A stretch of DNA of 64,000 bases from Candidatus Adamsella avium (GTDB lineage Bacteria > Cyanobacteriota > Vampirovibrionia > Gastranaerophilales > CAJFVJ01): assembly GCA_904420445.1 (NCBI GenBank), contig CAJFVJ010000001.1, forward strand, positions 569,266 through 633,265, read 5' to 3'. The position numbers and the translations under genes are program-made. Shown piece by piece: positions 35,280 through 43,045 of the stretch. Positions within the stretch are counted from its first letter, which is position 1. Every line of letters starts with the position of its first letter. The notes beneath the pieces were generated by a model. The model saw only the letters and a program-made list of their open reading frames with translations, was not told where the DNA came from and made no database searches.

Positions 35280-36029
35280 ATGAAAGCAGCGGTTTTATCT
35301 GATATTCATGGCAATCTCGAGGCGCTTAAGGCTGTATTGGAGGACGCCAAAAAAGAGAAAGCTGACAGGATTTTTATATGCGGTGATTTGGCGATGGCAG
35401 GACCTCAACCGTCAGAAACCGTGGATTTTTTGAGAAAGCTTTCTGAAGAGGAAGATGTTACGTTTATTCAGGGGAACACTGATGAGATGATTGTCAAAGC
35501 TGTCGGTGTAGACAGAGAAAAATATACTCCTCCGAATAAAATTATGGCAAATGCCCTTGTGTATGCACAGGAGGTGTTGAGTGATTCTCAGAAAGAATTT
35601 TTGAGCGAGCTTCCTTTTGCTCACACTGAAACAATCGGTCAGATTGATGTTTTGTTTGTTCATGGATCCCCGCGCAGGAATAATGAAGATATATTGCCGA
35701 ACCAGCCGGTTGATAAAATAAAAGAAATAATTCAGGATGCTGATGAGGATTTGATTTTTTGCGGGCATACTCACATGCCTGCAGGCTACCAGCTTGAAAA
35801 TCAGACAGTAGTTAACGCTGGCAGCGTCGGACGTCCTTTCAGCGAAGAGCCGAAGGCATGTTATGTTATATTCAATTATCCTGATTTGGAAAAATCAGAG
35901 TATGAAATTGTGCATAAATTTGTTGACTATGATGTTGCTTCGGCGGTTGAAAAGTTGAAAAAACAGCCCTTTGAAGGAAGCGAAGCGCTTGCTCATATGC
36001 TTGAGAAGGCAACATCACGTTATCCCTAG
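35280..36029 (+). CDS. YfcE-type metallophosphoesterase
   Basis: The 249-residue product has the full metallophosphoesterase set: SDIHGN (Asp8, His10), GDLAMAGP, QGNTDE, FVHGSPR and FCGHTHMP, ending NAGSVGRPF. This arrangement matches the YfcE/MJ0936 branch, which hydrolyses phosphodiesters with two divalent metals. Physiological substrate unknown. It starts directly after the small Cys-rich gene and overlaps the convergent porin gene by 4 bp. Confidence 0.9.
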   Translation: MKAAVLSDIHGNLEALKAVLEDAKKEKADRIFICGDLAMAGPQPSETVDFLRKLSEEEDVTFIQGNTDEMIVKAVGVDREKYTPPNKIMANALVYAQEVLSDSQKEFLSELPFAHTETIGQIDVLFVHGSPRRNNEDILPNQPVDKIKEIIQDADEDLIFCGHTHMPAGYQLENQTVVNAGSVGRPFSEEPKACYVIFNYPDLEKSEYEIVHKFVDYDVASAVEKLKKQPFEGSEALAHMLEKATSRYP

Positions 36030-37129
36030 GGTCTGAACTGAGTCATAAACATTATGCGGTTTGAGTTTCCGTTTGGTGTATCAGCGTAGACATAGTTTGT
36101 GGCGAGTCTTATTCTTCTGTTTGCGAGATAGTAGTTTATGCCTATGGAGTACTCTTTTGAGTTGTTATCGCCGATATTTACATTCGGGTCAAAGACATCA
36201 TAGCGGGCAAGAATTTCTATGTTATCGCTGAGGTGGTAGGTGGGCATAATATAAAATCCCTGAGCTTTATCAGGGCTGTTGACTTCTCCGTTGTAACCGT
36301 CAGCATGCATATATTCAGCTTCTATGTCGAGTTTTTTATATGAATATTTTGCATAAGAGCTGAGCACATTGTAGCTGTAATATCTCTTTCCTGTAGAGTA
36401 TCCTCCGCCGATAGAAAATTCTCCGAATTTTTCGCTGTTCATCGGGATAAGCACAATCATTCCTGAAAAATCAGGGCTTCCGGGGTTATGCCTCAATTCG
36501 TTTCTGAAACCGTTGAACAATCCGAAGGAATATTTTGCATATTTGTAGTCGCCGTTTATTTTTATCCCGTAGTCTCTTATTCCGGCAAAAGTCCTTGAAA
36601 TTTGAGCTCTTTCTATCATCGGGATATGATAACTGGATACCGTGCCGTCAATACCAACCTGAGGACGCATTCTTCCGATATAAATTTTGTTATTCTTGAT
36701 GGATTCGTTTCTGAGGGTTATGTCCATCATGCTCTGTTCAAAGTTTCCTCTCCACATATTTGCGATGTTCCAGTCAACGAGGAAGAAGTTATTTTCTGTA
36801 ATATTTCCCTGTATACCTACCGAAAACTGCGGGAAATAGACCTGATTTGCCCCATCTCCGGTCCCATAAACCATATCACCGCCTATTCTGATTTTTGCAT
36901 CTTCTCCAAGAAATCCTCGAATAGGTTCATTCAGTTCATGTTCTATTATTTCGATTTGAGATTCGAGAGGTTGATTCGGGTCTTTTTCTTCACGTTCGAT
37001 GCTTGTTTCTTCCTCCGAGTATTCCTGCACCGCATAAGAATAATTCCCAAAGATAAGGAACGGCAGAAGCAGAAAAGAGAACAACAGTGTTTTAGTAGAG
37101 GCAGGTTTGAACATGGTTAATTGTTTCAT
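36026..37129 (-). CDS. OprP/OprO-like outer-membrane porin
   Basis: From the ATG at 37129 the product has 367 residues, a signal peptide (about 1-33, ending NYSYA), a charged Glu-rich segment (about 38-70) and then a beta-barrel pattern of alternating hydrophobic strands: ENNFFLVDWNIANMW, NKIYIGRMRPQVG, YAKYSFGLFNGFR, IEILARYDVFDPNV, KEYSIGINYYLANRRIRLATNY, ending in Pro after MFMTQFR. The order and the G-I-N-Y-Y-x-x-x-x-R-I-R motif are those of phosphate-selective porins. Specificity is unknown. No clear ribosome binding site. Confidence 0.78.
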   Translation of the reverse strand: MKQLTMFKPASTKTLLFSFLLLPFLIFGNYSYAVQEYSEEETSIEREEKDPNQPLESQIEIIEHELNEPIRGFLGEDAKIRIGGDMVYGTGDGANQVYFPQFSVGIQGNITENNFFLVDWNIANMWRGNFEQSMMDITLRNESIKNNKIYIGRMRPQVGIDGTVSSYHIPMIERAQISRTFAGIRDYGIKINGDYKYAKYSFGLFNGFRNELRHNPGSPDFSGMIVLIPMNSEKFGEFSIGGGYSTGKRYYSYNVLSSYAKYSYKKLDIEAEYMHADGYNGEVNSPDKAQGFYIMPTYHLSDNIEILARYDVFDPNVNIGDNNSKEYSIGINYYLANRRIRLATNYVYADTPNGNSNRIMFMTQFRP

Positions 37130-37263
37130 AATGTAAAGCTGAAGCAGTGGCAAAAATAAAAACTTTTTGTTTTTTATTATAAAGTATTGAAATAGTTGTA
37201 ATTATAAAGTATAACATAATCACCGGTATGTAATCACTAGGCAAAAAGAAGGAATCTTGAGAG

Positions 37264-38742
37264 TTGAACAATTTTATAAAAGGTAAAAATATCATTACAA
37301 AAACACTGTCTTTTAGAGATAAGTTATTGTTTAAGGATATTGAAGTTCCATACGCTCCTGTTGTCAATGCGTTGAAAAAATATTATGAAAATCCTTCTGT
37401 GCAGCTGCATATTCCGGGACATACAAGAGGTGAGGCCATTCTCAAAGATTTTAGAGATTTGATAGGTGATAGAGTCCCCTTTCTTGATACAACTGATGAA
37501 TTTGACAATCTTGGAACTCTTCATCCTGCGACGGGTCCGATAGCAGAGGCTCAGGAGCTTGCTGCGAAAGCATTCGGAGCAAAGAAAACCTTCTTTTTGC
37601 TGAATGGCTCAACAATTGGCAATCTTGCGTTAGGGCTTACGCTTGCAAAGGAAAATCAAAGTGTCATTGTCGGAAGAAATTCTCATCGTTCCGTTTTGAC
37701 AAGTTTGATTATGTCAGGAGCAAATCCCGTGTGGGTTATGCCTGAGAAACTTGATAACTGGGGATTGTTTGGAGAGATTACACCTGAATCCATAGAAGAA
37801 GCATTGAAGAAAAACCGTGATGCAGCATTTGTCTGGGTAACAAGTCCTACTTATGAAGGGATTGTCAGCGACATAAAGTCAATTGCAGAAGTTTGCAGAC
37901 GTTATGATGTTCCTTTGATTGTTGATGAGGCGCATGGCTGTCTGTGGAATTTCAACAAAGAGCTTCCTGAGTCAGCGCTGAAACTCGGTGCTGATGCTGT
38001 TGTTCATTCGCTGCATAAAACAGGCGGAAGTTTTTCGCAGAGCTCCATGCTGCATGTAGCCGAGAATTCGAGAATTAATCTTGTAGCTCTGGAAGCTAAT
38101 TTAAAGCTTTTGCACTCAACCAGCCCGTCGTATCTTCTTCTTGCAAGTTTGGACTCTGCAAGAGCCTATCTCCAGAGCAGGATGGGTCATGTCGCAATTG
38201 AGAAAGCTTTGAAGCATTCGAAATATTTAAGACAGCGTTTGTCTTCTATTGAAGGTGTTGAGTGTCTTTCTTCTGAAGAAAAGACCATTGACCCGACAAA
38301 AATCTTTTTGAAAGTTCGAGGATTGAGCGGTAAAAGGCTTGAAACCATTCTTGAAGTCGAATATCATATCGAAATAGAATCAGCTTCAGATGAAGGGATT
38401 TTGATATTATCAAATATCGGGAACAAATTTGAAGATATAGAATATTTCTGTGATTGCATAGAGTCGATTATAAAGAGCGGATTTTCTGATATATCTCATC
38501 TTGAAACAGAAGAAAGCAAGTATATGCCTTTGTGTGAGCCTGATATAGTTATGTCACCGAGAAAAGCTCATCAGAGTGAAACAGAGAGAATTCCTCTTGG
38601 CAAAGCTATAGGAAGAATTTGTGCAGAAGTTATTGCCGAGTGTCCTCCAGGGATATCGATACTTATGCCCGGTGAGCTGATAGAAGAGAAACATCTGCCT
38701 TATTTGACGCATTATAAAGAAATTACAGTCATAAAGAAATAA
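37264..38742 (+). CDS. Orn/Lys/Arg decarboxylase-family PLP enzyme, paralogue 2
   Basis: The 492-residue product starts with TTG; no in-frame ATG exists upstream or near, and AAGGA lies 10 bp before it. N-terminal HIPGHTRG is the hallmark P-G-H of these decarboxylases and is missing in paralogue 1. The rest matches: FFLLNGSTIGNLALG, VTSPTYEGIVSDI, LIVDEAHGCLW, VHSLHKTGGSFSQ (Schiff-base Lys) and AECPPGISILMPGE. It is therefore more likely to be the active, canonical enzyme (arginine or lysine decarboxylation towards polyamines). Confidence 0.9.
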   Translation: MNNFIKGKNIITKTLSFRDKLLFKDIEVPYAPVVNALKKYYENPSVQLHIPGHTRGEAILKDFRDLIGDRVPFLDTTDEFDNLGTLHPATGPIAEAQELAAKAFGAKKTFFLLNGSTIGNLALGLTLAKENQSVIVGRNSHRSVLTSLIMSGANPVWVMPEKLDNWGLFGEITPESIEEALKKNRDAAFVWVTSPTYEGIVSDIKSIAEVCRRYDVPLIVDEAHGCLWNFNKELPESALKLGADAVVHSLHKTGGSFSQSSMLHVAENSRINLVALEANLKLLHSTSPSYLLLASLDSARAYLQSRMGHVAIEKALKHSKYLRQRLSSIEGVECLSSEEKTIDPTKIFLKVRGLSGKRLETILEVEYHIEIESASDEGILILSNIGNKFEDIEYFCDCIESIIKSGFSDISHLETEESKYMPLCEPDIVMSPRKAHQSETERIPLGKAIGRICAEVIAECPPGISILMPGELIEEKHLPYLTHYKEITVIKK

Positions 38743-38826
38743 CAATCAAATACTGTTTTTACAGGATGAAAGAGCTTGCAAATCAATCTATCATGTAGGA
38801 GTAAAACTATATGATGAGGAAAAGTT

Positions 38827-40638
38827 ATGTCAGTAACATTTGGCGGATTGGTTTCAGGGTTGGATACGGATGCTCTTATATCAGCAGAGATATCTTCAAA
38901 ATCTTACAGATTAAACAGATTTAAAGAACAGCAGGAAACATATAATGCTGAAAAGTCTGCATATCAAACAATGAGTACAAAATATAAAGCCTTTCAATCT
39001 GCATTGCAGACATTATTGGATGGTAATATTGTTTCCTCATTTGATTTATTTAACAAAAAAGATATTACAAGCTCTAATGAGTCCGCTATAAAAGTTACAT
39101 CAAACAATCTTATACAAAAAGGTGATTATGAGATATCCGTAAATAAGCTTGCAGAACCTCCAAAAACAGTTTTAGAGGATTTTGCCGGTTATATGACAGG
39201 AAAGACGTCTGTTACTGATTTAGGAATTACGAGCGGTAATATTTCATTCAGTTATTATTCAGACTCATCAAATCCAAAGACAACTCAGATTACTGTAGAG
39301 ATAGCAAACGGTGATACCATGGAGTCGCTTATGACGAAGATAAACGATGCCATGGCAGAGGCAACAGACGGTGATGGGAATTCTCTCGGGCTGTCTGATG
39401 TGAAGTGTTCCATAACTGATGATGGAAGATTTTCGATTGACCTCGGTTCTCATACAACAGAGTCGAGCAACTTCAGACTGAGCGGTGTCGGAGGGTCGTC
39501 ATCGAACTTTTTTGATGTAATGGGAATTACGTTTGATGAGAATGTTATCCCGACGGAGATAGTCGGAGATCAGAAGACATGGCTGAATTTATCGGGAAAA
39601 ATTCTTGATAACAGTGCAAATTTGAAATTTCCGGTTACTAGCGGAGGAAAGATAAACCTTGCGGGAGTTGAGATAGAGATAGATGAAGATACAACTGTTA
39701 ATGATTTGATTAATGCCGTTAACAAAGACAGTGACTCAACGGCAACAGTCAGCTATGATAAGGTTAAAAACGAGCTTGTATTTACAGGAAAGGATACGTT
39801 ATGTTCGGATTATATCTTTTTCTCAGGTTCTGCGTTGTTGAGCAACTACGGAGTTACCGACTCGGCAGGTGTGTGGGATAATTCTGGCGGAAACCACTCA
39901 AAAAGAGTTGATGGAGAGATAGAAATTGACGGTAAGAAAATTTCTGTCAAATCAAATGTCGTCACATCAAGCGAGTCAGGCATTGAGGGGCTTACGCTGA
40001 CTCTTCAAAAGGTTACCAAAGAAGATGAACCAGTAGAGGTTTCAATTACGGAGAATACCGATGCTCTTGTTGAAGCAGTGCAGAAAGTTGTTGATGCTTA
40101 CAATGATATGGTGACGACTTTAGAGTCTTATTCAACAAGTGATACTGAAACAGGTGAATATGGTGTTTTGAAAGGTGAATATACACTATCACGTATGCAG
40201 ACAGAGCTTCGCAGCATGTTGATGGGCTCTGTAGACAGCGATGATTTGGAATACAAAACCCCTTCATTAATCGGTATAACAAGCGGAGCTATATCTACAG
40301 ATGCAACATCAACATCTTCTACTCTGACATTTGATAAAGATGCTTTTCTGGAAGCCTTCAACGAGCATCCTGATGATGTAAGAGCGCTTTTGATAGGAGA
40401 TAGCGACGCAGGAATTCAGGGTATTTTTGAAAAACTTGATGAGCGTCTTGATGATTACCTTGATTATGAAGACGGTTATTTTGTCATGAAGACAAATTCA
40501 ATCAGCCAGAGCATAACAAGCCTTGATAAGTCGATAAGCGACGAAGAAGAACGACTTGAAGCTATCAGAGAACGTCTTCAAAAACAATATGCGAATATGG
40601 AAACAACTCTTGCTGAGCTGCAATCTCAGGCATTTTAG
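38827..40638 (+). CDS. fliD: Flagellar filament cap protein FliD (HAP2)
   Basis: Caps the filament and folds exported flagellins. The 603-residue product begins with FGGLVSGLDTDALISA, the FliD N-terminal signature, followed by an N-terminal coiled coil, and ends with the C-terminal coiled-coil region SITSLDKSISDEEERLEAI and QKQYANMETTLAELQSQ. The middle is variable and Ser/Thr/Asp-rich as expected for surface-exposed FliD domains. GAGGAAAAG before the ATG. It overlaps the convergent regulator gene by 4 bp. Confidence 0.95.
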   Translation: MSVTFGGLVSGLDTDALISAEISSKSYRLNRFKEQQETYNAEKSAYQTMSTKYKAFQSALQTLLDGNIVSSFDLFNKKDITSSNESAIKVTSNNLIQKGDYEISVNKLAEPPKTVLEDFAGYMTGKTSVTDLGITSGNISFSYYSDSSNPKTTQITVEIANGDTMESLMTKINDAMAEATDGDGNSLGLSDVKCSITDDGRFSIDLGSHTTESSNFRLSGVGGSSSNFFDVMGITFDENVIPTEIVGDQKTWLNLSGKILDNSANLKFPVTSGGKINLAGVEIEIDEDTTVNDLINAVNKDSDSTATVSYDKVKNELVFTGKDTLCSDYIFFSGSALLSNYGVTDSAGVWDNSGGNHSKRVDGEIEIDGKKISVKSNVVTSSESGIEGLTLTLQKVTKEDEPVEVSITENTDALVEAVQKVVDAYNDMVTTLESYSTSDTETGEYGVLKGEYTLSRMQTELRSMLMGSVDSDDLEYKTPSLIGITSGAISTDATSTSSTLTFDKDAFLEAFNEHPDDVRALLIGDSDAGIQGIFEKLDERLDDYLDYEDGYFVMKTNSISQSITSLDKSISDEEERLEAIRERLQKQYANMETTLAELQSQAF

Positions 40639-41807
40639 ACGGATGGTGTTTTGTAAGCTTTGATGTGTTCATGGTTCACAGAAACCCATGAGTATTTTGC
40701 GCTTTCTTTTTCTTCTGGAATTCTTGTGATGAATGTTCCGCCGTATCTGCCTCTTGAAAATTCTACTATATGTTCTTTTTCAAGATTTTGCAGCGCCTTT
40801 CTGATTGTATTGCTGCTTACGTCGAGTTCTTTTGACAGTTCATCCATGGATGGAAGTTTTTGCCCGACTTTGTAGTTCGTTTTAATGAGCATCTTGAGGT
40901 GTTTTTCAACACGTTCATAGTTGTAGAATACAGCATCAGACGCCGGTGCGAACATCATATCCTCAGGAGATACTTCAGAATCAGGCATTCTTGTGATAAC
41001 GGTGCCGTATCTTCCTCTTCTCGCTTTGAGAATTTTTTGTTCAATCAGTCTTTTCATTCCGTCATGTACTGTTTTGATGCTTACATGCAATACATCTGCA
41101 AGTTCAAAGTGAGTAGGCATTTTATCATTAACTTTGAAGTTTTTTGTTATGTAATTTTTCAAATCTCTTTCGACCTGATCAACGAGTGTATCTGATGATA
41201 TATCTCCAGATACTTCTTCTGTTGCAGAGTCTATTTGTGGTTTTTGTCTGAGAATCCAGTTTGATTTGTTGCCTCTGCTGTTTTTTGATTCTACAACACC
41301 TAGTGCGCTCAGATGTTCTAGCGCAAGGCGTGTTGTGTTTGCTGTACTGCCGAGCATTTTTGAAAATTCTCTTGAAGACGGCAGAGCTTCGTCAATTTTG
41401 TAGTTATTATCCACGATAAGTTTTTTGATAGATGCGATTACACGGTCCCTTTTTGAAGTTTGTTTTCTGACCTGTGCGTCTGAAGAGTTCAGGTCTTTAA
41501 TCATGGTGCCGATGCGCTGTTTTGATTCGACATAACCGTTGTCTTCGATGTATCTGATGGCATTCTGAACGGTACCGATGCTCACACCTAAATATTTTGC
41601 TATGTCAGCTTTTTGAGGAAGGAGATTGCCTGTAGAAATCTTGCCTGTGCTCAAGTCGTTTTTTATCCAATTTTGAAGCCATGAGGCGATGATGTTGTCT
41701 TTTGTCGAGTCAACCGAGTTCAAATCAGGGATATCAGATGGAAGACTAGCTATAGTAAGCTTGGTCATTGTTGATTTGTCCACGGTTTTATATTCACTAC
41801 CAGTCAT
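40635..41807 (-). CDS. Transcriptional regulator with four tandem GntR-type winged helices
   Basis: From the ATG at 41807 (GGAGG 5 bp upstream) the product has 390 residues. Four winged-helix units repeat at about 37-103, 120-186, 209-273 and 296-363, each with the GntR order: L-P-x-x-x-E/D-L-A, L-x-V-S-x-x-T-V-x-x-A-I-x-x-L, then a wing with RGRYGT. Clear recognition helices: GVSIGTVQNAIRYIED, GSTANTTRLALEHLSA, HVSIKTVHDGMKRLIE and DVSSNTIRKALQNLEK. Units 3 and 4 share RRGRYGTVITR / SRGRYGGTFITR. No effector domain is visible. GntR proteins normally have one DNA-binding domain per chain. Flanked by fliD and a sigma-28-driven sRNA, so flagellar control is a fair guess. Confidence 0.85.
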   Translation of the reverse strand: MTGSEYKTVDKSTMTKLTIASLPSDIPDLNSVDSTKDNIIASWLQNWIKNDLSTGKISTGNLLPQKADIAKYLGVSIGTVQNAIRYIEDNGYVESKQRIGTMIKDLNSSDAQVRKQTSKRDRVIASIKKLIVDNNYKIDEALPSSREFSKMLGSTANTTRLALEHLSALGVVESKNSRGNKSNWILRQKPQIDSATEEVSGDISSDTLVDQVERDLKNYITKNFKVNDKMPTHFELADVLHVSIKTVHDGMKRLIEQKILKARRGRYGTVITRMPDSEVSPEDMMFAPASDAVFYNYERVEKHLKMLIKTNYKVGQKLPSMDELSKELDVSSNTIRKALQNLEKEHIVEFSRGRYGGTFITRIPEEKESAKYSWVSVNHEHIKAYKTPSV

Positions 41808-42064
41808 AGAACCTCCAAAATTAGTTTTAAGTCTAAAAACATACCTTTTTTGTGTGTTTATAATAAAACAAGAGGTCAACAAAAATTGCTTTATTTATAA
41901 AAATAATTGCAAAATTTATTAATATTTGAGATGGAGAAGAGATAAAATATGTTGTTTTGTTGGTATGCGGGATATTATTTGAACAAAGATTTTAATAAAT
42001 ATCTTATTATTAATATAACAGATATTTTGATATACATCAAATGGAGGAGTTTTAAAATAAAAAT

Positions 42065-42091
42065 TAAAGACTTTTTTGTCGGTGCCGATAA
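42065..42091 (+). promoter_or_regulatory. Sigma-28 (FliA)-type promoter
   Basis: TAAAGACT (42065-42072), 11 bp, GCCGATAA (42084-42091). The -10 is a perfect match to the flagellar sigma-28 consensus (TAAAGTTT-N11-GCCGATAA), with the -35 at 6 of 8 and exact spacing. It is the only such motif I found in an intergenic region here. A start near 42097 is expected. Confidence 0.75.
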
Positions 42092-42096
42092 ATATA

Positions 42097-42175
42097 GTAT
42101 AAGACCGAAAGGTCATACCCCAACCTCCTCCCCAAGTCTAGTAGCCGTCCAAAAATGGATGGCTTTATTTTTTTG
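42097..42175 (+). ncRNA. Candidate sigma-28-dependent small RNA with anti-Shine-Dalgarno tract
   Basis: A predicted 75-80 nt RNA. The 5' stem is GTAT-aa-GACC GAAA GGTC-ATAC (42097-42118), capped by a GNRA loop. An unpaired C-rich stretch follows: CCCAACCTCCTCCCC (42119-42133), which contains ACCTCCT, the same sequence as the anti-Shine-Dalgarno end of 16S rRNA. The 3' end is the terminator at 42143-42174. Two hairpins around a CU-rich single strand is the layout of the cyanobacterial sRNA Yfr1, whose core is ACUCCUCACAC; the sequence is different, so homology is not claimed. The adjacent regulator has a GGAGGTT ribosome binding site, complementary to AACCTCC (42122-42128). Confidence 0.6.
42143..42174 (+). 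terminator. Intrinsic terminator of the candidate sRNA
   Basis: AGCCGTCC (42143-42150) pairs with GGATGGCT (42157-42164), followed by TTATTTTTTT. The T tail overlaps the last codons of the minus-strand kinase-like gene. Confidence 0.8.
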
Positions 42176-42698
42176 AGGAGATTCTTTCTTTGATTTGTTG
42201 TGCGACAATTTGTACGTTATTTTTGAGAGTATCGTAGTCCGAGTTGTTTTCGATGATGAAGTCCCATGAGGTTATATCATCGAGGTCAGTTTCAGTTAAG
42301 TCATTTTCTTTAACAATGTTGCCTCTTTTGGCTCTGTTTTCTCTCGAGGACTCAACTCTTATTGTTATAGCGTTGTATTGCTTTGCGAGGTTAAGTTCGT
42401 TTTTCAGTCTTAAATCAGAGATGATGACATTGAAATCAGAGTCGAGAATTTTTCTGAGCCAGTAATCTGAGCTTATGGCGCGGCCTTCATCTCCGAGTGC
42501 TATCAAATCAGGTCTGTATGCAGATTTGTTTTTTTCTATTTCTTCAACAGAAAGACCTGTTCTTTTTGAATATTCTTCTTTAATAGCGTCGCCTATGCCT
42601 ATTCTTTTGAAGTTTTTGAGATATTGCAGGAGAATTTCGACGACCGTATCTTTTCCGGCAAATTGTTTCCCTGAAACGGCGATTACATGTTTGTTCAT
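42165..42698 (-). CDS. P-loop nucleotide/deoxynucleotide kinase-like protein
   Basis: The 177-residue product has an N-terminal P-loop in VSGKQFAGKDTVVEIL (G-x-x-x-x-G-K-D-T), ALGDEGRAI and NVIISDLRLKNEL as the Walker B-like strand, then RAKRGNIVKENDLTETDLDDI. It resembles small dNMP kinase/phosphomevalonate-kinase-like P-loop enzymes, with unclear substrate. It ends inside the sRNA terminator. Confidence 0.75.
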   Translation of the reverse strand: MNKHVIAVSGKQFAGKDTVVEILLQYLKNFKRIGIGDAIKEEYSKRTGLSVEEIEKNKSAYRPDLIALGDEGRAISSDYWLRKILDSDFNVIISDLRLKNELNLAKQYNAITIRVESSRENRAKRGNIVKENDLTETDLDDITSWDFIIENNSDYDTLKNNVQIVAQQIKERISSKK

Positions 42699-42874
42699 AG
42701 TTCACCTCTGATAGTTTATTTTATTATAAAACAACGAGTGTTGGTTATTGTAAAGTTTTTGAAAAGTTTTTTATATTTATTATCAAATTTGTTTATGTTT
42801 TGTTTTTTTTACGATAACATTACAAAAATAAGCGGTATATTCGCTTGTTACCAAAAAAGAATGAGTGAGAGAAA

Positions 42875-43039
42875 ATGACTCCTGATGAGATTTATTTTAC
42901 TGAGAGTTTTTATTCAACAAGACATCGTCTGAGTTTTATTGCATCTTTTGTAAAGATTAACAACGAAGCAAAGAATGTCATGGCGAAGAATTTTCTCAGA
43001 CAAAAAGAGAAGGAAATAGAAACAAGAAAAGACGACTAG
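42875..43039 (+). CDS. Short basic protein of 54 residues
   Basis: An ATG at 42875 with GAGAG upstream opens 54 codons. The product (MTPDEIYFTESFYSTRHRL ... NVMAKNFLRQKEKEIETRK) is helical and Lys/Arg-rich near the end. No family recognised. It lies 6 bp before the convergent recG stop. Codon usage is typical of the window. Confidence 0.55.
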   Translation: MTPDEIYFTESFYSTRHRLSFIASFVKINNEAKNVMAKNFLRQKEKEIETRKDD

Positions 43040-43045
43040 GGGTAT

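Noticed and set aside
38770-38810. Sigma-54 promoter before fliD
   Set aside because: GG and TGC are present but the distance is 12 bp instead of 10, so the match is not credible.
41949-42176. Plus-strand frame of 75 codons over the sRNA region
   Set aside because: It spans the sigma-28 promoter, the C-rich tract and the terminator, and its sequence shows no protein-like pattern despite a GGAGAAGAG upstream.
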